A DNA stretch of 8,299 bases from Bryobacterales bacterium (GTDB lineage Bacteria > Acidobacteriota > Terriglobia > Bryobacterales > Bryobacteraceae): the NCBI GenBank assembly GCA_003142355.1, contig PLMF01000243.1, positions 1,937-10,235 of the forward strand, read 5' to 3'. Under the pieces are notes generated by a model. The model saw only the letters and a program-made list of their open reading frames with translations, did no database searches and was not told the origin of the DNA. Every line of letters starts with the position of its first letter. Positions within the stretch are counted from its first letter, which is position 1. Below are positions 5,502 to 8,299 of this stretch, piece by piece. Position numbers and translations under genes: made by a program.

Positions 5502-6446
5502 TCAGCGGGTCTTCCAGTACTCGAGCGCCGGGCCCTTGATGACATCGAACTTATCGGCGCCGGCACGAGTTTCGAGGGCCTTCTTCTCCTCTGCCGTGAG
5601 CGGCTTGAAGTTCTGGGCCACCCGTACATCGTCCTCCAGTTGACCGATGGTGTTGAAGCCCAGCGGGCACGCCGTCACCGGCAGGCTCAGTGAATACTTC
5701 AGGCAGTCGGGAGCGCTGAACGTTCGCAGCAGGAAGGCGTTGCCGAAAACCTTGATGCCGAAGATTCCGACCCCGCGCTCGATCGCCGCCGGAAGCGCCG
5801 TCTGGATGAAGCTCATGGCGGGCGAGTCCGAATAGGACGTATCGGCCACGTGCAGCGGCATCAGCGCCGTGTCAAACCTCTCCGCGTGCTTGAGCATGGC
5901 GACATGGACCAGAGGATCGCGGCAGTTCGAGTAGCCGATGAAGCGGCACTTGCCGGCCTTCTTCGCCGCCTCGAACGCCTCGATCGCGCCGCCCGGCGCG
6001 AAAATCTGCTCCACTTCCTGCATATGGTTCACGCCGTGCATCTGCCACAGGTCCACGTGATCCGTCCTCATCGATTTGAGCGAGAGGTCTAATTCCTCTT
6101 CGGCTTCCCCTTTTGTCCGTTTCCCGCTCTTCGTGGTGAGGAAGATATCTTTTCGGAACGGAGGGATGGCATTGCCGTAAACCTTTTCAGCGTAGCCATC
6201 CGCATAACTGTGAGCCATGTCGAAGTAATTGATCCCCAGGTCATACGCGCGGCGAACCACCGCCACACCATCCTCCATCGAGATCAGATGGAACCGGGCG
6301 CCTCCCATGCCGATGCAGGTGAGCTTGACCCCGGTTCTGCCCAGGGTGCGCATGGGGATGCCGCCAACCTTGGGCTTGGCGGGCCTGGCGGCGGCTGCGC
6401 TGCCGATGCCGGCCAATGCAGCCCCAAAAAAAGTTCGTCTTCGCAT
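5502..6446 (-). CDS. Aldo/keto reductase with a Tat-like leader
   Basis: The 314-residue protein is an NADPH-dependent aldo/keto reductase with a TIM-barrel fold. The catalytic tetrad is visible: D76 and Y81 in NYFDMAHSYADGY, K106 in FLTTKSGKR, and H137 in VDLWQMHGV. Further barrel motifs are RTLGRTGVKLTCIGMGG (33-49) and CRFIGYSN (167-174). The N-terminus MRRRTFFGAALAGIGSAAAA has consecutive arginines, two phenylalanines and a small hydrophobic stretch, as in twin-arginine (Tat) leaders, so the folded, cofactor-loaded enzyme may act in the periplasm. The first conserved reductase strand begins only after residue 31, which supports a removable leader. The substrate cannot be told; sugar or keto-acid aldehydes are plausible given the neighbours. 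A -10-like box almost touches the start codon, suggesting a leaderless transcript that continues into garR. Confidence 0.9.
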   Translation of the reverse strand: MRRRTFFGAALAGIGSAAAARPAKPKVGGIPMRTLGRTGVKLTCIGMGGARFHLISMEDGVAVVRRAYDLGINYFDMAHSYADGYAEKVYGNAIPPFRKDIFLTTKSGKRTKGEAEEELDLSLKSMRTDHVDLWQMHGVNHMQEVEQIFAPGGAIEAFEAAKKAGKCRFIGYSNCRDPLVHVAMLKHAERFDTALMPLHVADTSYSDSPAMSFIQTALPAAIERGVGIFGIKVFGNAFLLRTFSAPDCLKYSLSLPVTACPLGFNTIGQLEDDVRVAQNFKPLTAEEKKALETRAGADKFDVIKGPALEYWKTR

Positions 6447-6451
6447 ACCCT

Positions 6452-6457
6452 ATTCTA
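6452..6457 (-). promoter_or_regulatory. -10-like box TAGAAT of the aldo/keto reductase operon
   Basis: On the minus strand TAGAAT is followed by AGGGT and then the ATG at 6446, a gap of only 5 bases. A transcript starting at the usual distance would begin at or next to the A of the ATG, so it would be leaderless. No clear -35 is seen. It lies in the 68-bp divergent gap shared with the cupin promoter. Confidence 0.5.
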
Positions 6458-6502
6458 TCCGGCGCGGCTCCGGCACCGAGCGGATCATGCTGTCTGGCAT
6501 GT

Positions 6503-6508
6503 TAAAAT
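6503..6508 (+). promoter_or_regulatory. -10-like box TAAAAT of the cupin gene
   Basis: TAAAAT lies 6 bp before the cupin ATG at 6515 and is followed by the same AGGG seen after the TAGAAT boxes at 2571 and 6457. Transcription would start at or beside the start codon. AGGG at 6509-6512 is only two bases from the ATG, too close to serve as a normal ribosome site. Confidence 0.5.
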
Positions 6509-6514
6509 AGGGCC

Positions 6515-6865
6515 ATGAAAATCCAAACGTGGGACGATATTGCCGAAGAGCAGTTGAATCCACTTGCCGGGCGCAAAGCCCTCCACGGCACAGCCATCAC
6601 CGTGGCGCACTTCCGTTTTGACAAAGGCAACAAGGTGGCGTCGCACCACCATATCAACGATCAGGTCACTATTGTCGAAAAAGGCGCGGTGCGTATGGTC
6701 GTGGGCAACGAAGAATTTGTGCTCAAGGCGGGCCAGATGGTCCACGTGGCGCCGGATATCCCGCACGGCAACGAAGCTCTCGAAGATACCGTCATCATGG
6801 AGCTCTTCTCGCCGATTCGGGAGGACTGGATCAAAGGCGACGATTCGTACCTGCGCCAGAAGTAA
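6515..6865 (+). CDS. Small single-domain cupin, KdgF-like
   Basis: The 116-residue protein is a single cupin barrel. Motif 1 is KGNKVASHHHINDQ, giving metal ligand candidates H44, H46 and Q50 (HxHxxxQ, glutamine in place of the usual glutamate). Motif 2 is AGQMVHVAPDIPHG with H84. The overall wording, including VAPDIPHGNEALEDTVIMEL and then FSPIREDW, resembles KdgF, a cupin that speeds conversion of unsaturated uronates from pectin or alginate lyases to the linear keto form. General cupins of this size also include sugar isomerases and dioxygenases, so the role is provisional. It is transcribed divergently from the aldo/keto reductase and GarR-like genes, which also fit sugar-acid metabolism. 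Length and motifs are complete; it has no signal peptide, so it is cytosolic. Confidence 0.85.
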   Translation: MKIQTWDDIAEEQLNPLAGRKALHGTAITVAHFRFDKGNKVASHHHINDQVTIVEKGAVRMVVGNEEFVLKAGQMVHVAPDIPHGNEALEDTVIMELFSPIREDWIKGDDSYLRQK

Positions 6866-6869
6866 GGTG

Positions 6870-6891
6870 GGGCAGGCGGTGCCGCCTGCCC
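6870..6891. repeat. Perfect GC-rich palindrome between convergent genes
   Basis: The arms GGGCAGGCG and CGCCTGCCC pair perfectly over 9 bp around a 4-base GTGC loop. It sits 5 bp after the cupin stop and 17 bp before the transketolase stop on the other strand. It could terminate both transcripts or be a REP-like intergenic palindrome, of which many bacterial genomes carry scattered copies. No T-tract follows, and only one copy occurs in this window. Confidence 0.6.
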
Positions 6892-6907
6892 TCAAAAGTG
6901 CCGGTCG

Positions 6908-8299
6908 TTATTTCGAGCCGCTCAGGATCTTCCTCCGAAGCCCTTCGGTGTCGAAGCCTGCATTCCGGTAGATCTCGTCCGGCTTCCCCGACCTGGAGAA
7001 GTGGTCCGTGCCGAAGAGGCGGCTCTGATAATCCCCAGACACAACGAAGGGGTACAGGAATCCCGGCCATCCGTTGTGCAAGGCGACCACATACTGTCGT
7101 TCTTCGTCGGATAAAATCGCGGCTGCCTTTGACGGGTCGGTTCGTCTCAAGTCCTCGTAGAGCTGCGGCGACGTGACGGCCACGATCTTGACATCGAACC
7201 GCTCCTCGAGCTCCGGCAGAATCTCGAGCGCGTTGTGCATCACCTGCCCGCCGCAGATCGCCAGCACCTTCTTCGGCTTCCCGTTCCCGCGGAATGGCTT
7301 GAAAACGTAAGCGCCGTTGATGGCCTCCCGCGCCTCGGGCACGCCGTCGCCCCGCTTCAACACCGGGGTGCCCGGCCGTGTGCATGAGAACGCTACGGGC
7401 TCTCCGCGCTGCGCGGCGTGAAACAGCATTTCCACCGCCTCGTTGGCGTCCAGCGGCTTATAGACCTTGATCCCCGGATACGCCGTGTACAGCGACATCC
7501 AGAACAGGCCGTGGTGCGTAGGCCCATCCTCACCGGTTTCCAGGCCGTCGTGCGCCGCCAGCATAATGAAGAATGCCGAGGCGCTGGGATTGACCGCGCT
7601 GTTGATGAGGGTCATGCGCACCGGATTCGCCATGATGCACGTGAATACGCCGTAGGTGGCGAAGGCCGTCATGGGCCGGAACCCTCCCGGTAGCGTATCC
7701 TGCGACATGGCGCCCGACATCATCGCCATGTTCTGTTCCGCGATTCCGAAACGAATCCCGCGCCCCAGCACGTTGTCCGGCTTGATCACTCCGTAGACGT
7801 TCTCCGCCTTGCCGGTGAGGACCGACTTCATCAGGTCGCCGGCGCCGATATAGAAGAACGCCGTCTGTTTCATGGCCCAGAGAAACCATGCTTCCGTGGC
7901 CTTGCGGATAGCCACCGAATCGCCGCCCTTGAACACCAACTCCGGCGGCATCTCGGCCGGGCGCTCGATCTTCCGGTAATCCACCAAGGGACGGCCCGCC
8001 AGCGCCGTCTTCATGCGCTCCACCAGCTCCTCCTCCGGCGGGATCAGCCGCGCGTCCGCCTCCAGGCGCTCCAGCAGATAGGCACTTTCGGTCTCGCCTA
8101 ACGCGTCCATCACCACTCGGACATCGGCCGCGGTGTCGCCCTTGACACCCGGGATCGGGAAGCCAAGCTTCTGCATCGCCACCACGTATTCCGGGTGCGG
8201 AAGTACCGCGCCGTGGGAATCGGGCGAGTTCTCGAGCTTGCCATACGCCAGGCCTTTCGTCGTATGACACATCACCACCGTCGGTTTCTCGCCTCCGAA
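6908..8299 (-). CDS. Transketolase-family ThDP enzyme, C-terminal part (5' end off window)
   Basis: The frame is open to the right edge, so 463 residues are visible and roughly the first 200 of a typical 660-residue transketolase are missing, including the expected GDG thiamine-diphosphate motif. The visible part begins within the N-terminal domain with DSHGAVLPHPEY (8221-8186), matching the DSHGAPLG motif of transketolases. The pyrimidine-binding domain has GIAEQNM with the cofactor-activating glutamate at 7736-7738, and GEDGPTHH at 7511-7534, the transketolase substrate-site motif. The C-terminal domain ends with GTDHFSRSGKPDEIY and an AGFDTEGL segment. It therefore uses ThDP to transfer two-carbon ketol units between sugar phosphates, or a related 2-oxo substrate. 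GIAEQ rather than the usual GIREH points to a divergent branch near DXS or pyruvate dehydrogenase E1, so the exact reaction is open. It is convergent with the cupin. Confidence 0.85.
   Translation of the reverse strand, partial: FGGEKPTVVMCHTTKGLAYGKLENSPDSHGAVLPHPEYVVAMQKLGFPIPGVKGDTAADVRVVMDALGETESAYLLERLEADARLIPPEEELVERMKTALAGRPLVDYRKIERPAEMPPELVFKGGDSVAIRKATEAWFLWAMKQTAFFYIGAGDLMKSVLTGKAENVYGVIKPDNVLGRGIRFGIAEQNMAMMSGAMSQDTLPGGFRPMTAFATYGVFTCIMANPVRMTLINSAVNPSASAFFIMLAAHDGLETGEDGPTHHGLFWMSLYTAYPGIKVYKPLDANEAVEMLFHAAQRGEPVAFSCTRPGTPVLKRGDGVPEAREAINGAYVFKPFRGNGKPKKVLAICGGQVMHNALEILPELEERFDVKIVAVTSPQLYEDLRRTDPSKAAAILSDEERQYVVALHNGWPGFLYPFVVSGDYQSRLFGTDHFSRSGKPDEIYRNAGFDTEGLRRKILSGSK

Noticed and set aside
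5420..5629. Upstream extension of the GarR-like gene
   Set aside because: The extra 70 residues are Ser/Arg/Pro-rich, overlap the aldo/keto reductase C-terminus, and lie upstream of a strong ribosome site that points to 5419.
7530..8270. Second minus-strand open frame inside the transketolase-like gene
   Set aside because: It is a +1 shifted reading of the enzyme, with Gly/Arg-rich translation and no motif.

Overview
The window is GC-rich, densely packed bacterial chromosomal DNA. Three things suggest a soil or sediment Acidobacteriota, perhaps Bryobacterales/Solibacter-like: a signal peptide ending in PAAAQ, a Tat-exported aldo/keto reductase, and TrpB2 next to PIN-type toxin-antitoxin modules. 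This is an inference from style, because there is no rRNA or other phylogenetic marker here. No mobile element, tRNA, rRNA or CRISPR array was found.

Layout, left to right. (1) 54-1400, plus strand: a complete TrpB2-type tryptophan synthase beta chain without a trpA beside it. (2) 1418-2158: a secreted protein of unknown function with its own Shine-Dalgarno. (3) 2193-4159: an island of toxin-antitoxin-type genes. It holds a lone DUF2442 protein, a DUF104 (AF2212-like) antitoxin abutting a VapC-like PIN toxin, and a UPF0175 antitoxin overlapping a DUF3368 PIN protein by four bases. Each two-gene module has a -10-like box with a short inverted repeat just upstream of it. (4) 4256-4477: a small protein with 11 cysteines in its last 50 residues, possibly a free-standing zinc ribbon or the detached end of a larger protein.

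The right half is metabolic. On the minus strand an aldo/keto reductase with a Tat-like leader (6446-5502) is followed by a GarR-type tartronate semialdehyde reductase (5419-4490). A KdgF-like cupin (6515-6865) is transcribed divergently from the reductase pair. After a strong palindrome comes the C-terminal two thirds of a transketolase-family enzyme (8299-6908, minus strand), which runs off the right edge. Together the cupin, GarR-like reductase and aldo/keto reductase hint at uronate or sugar-acid breakdown, but there is no direct proof of substrate.

No clearly new system stands out. The points most worth a second look are the back-to-back PIN modules with candidate operators, the recurring TA(G/A)AATAGGG box placed so close to three start codons that the transcripts may be leaderless, the orphan DUF2442, the cysteine-rich mini-protein, and the possible sugar-acid cluster.
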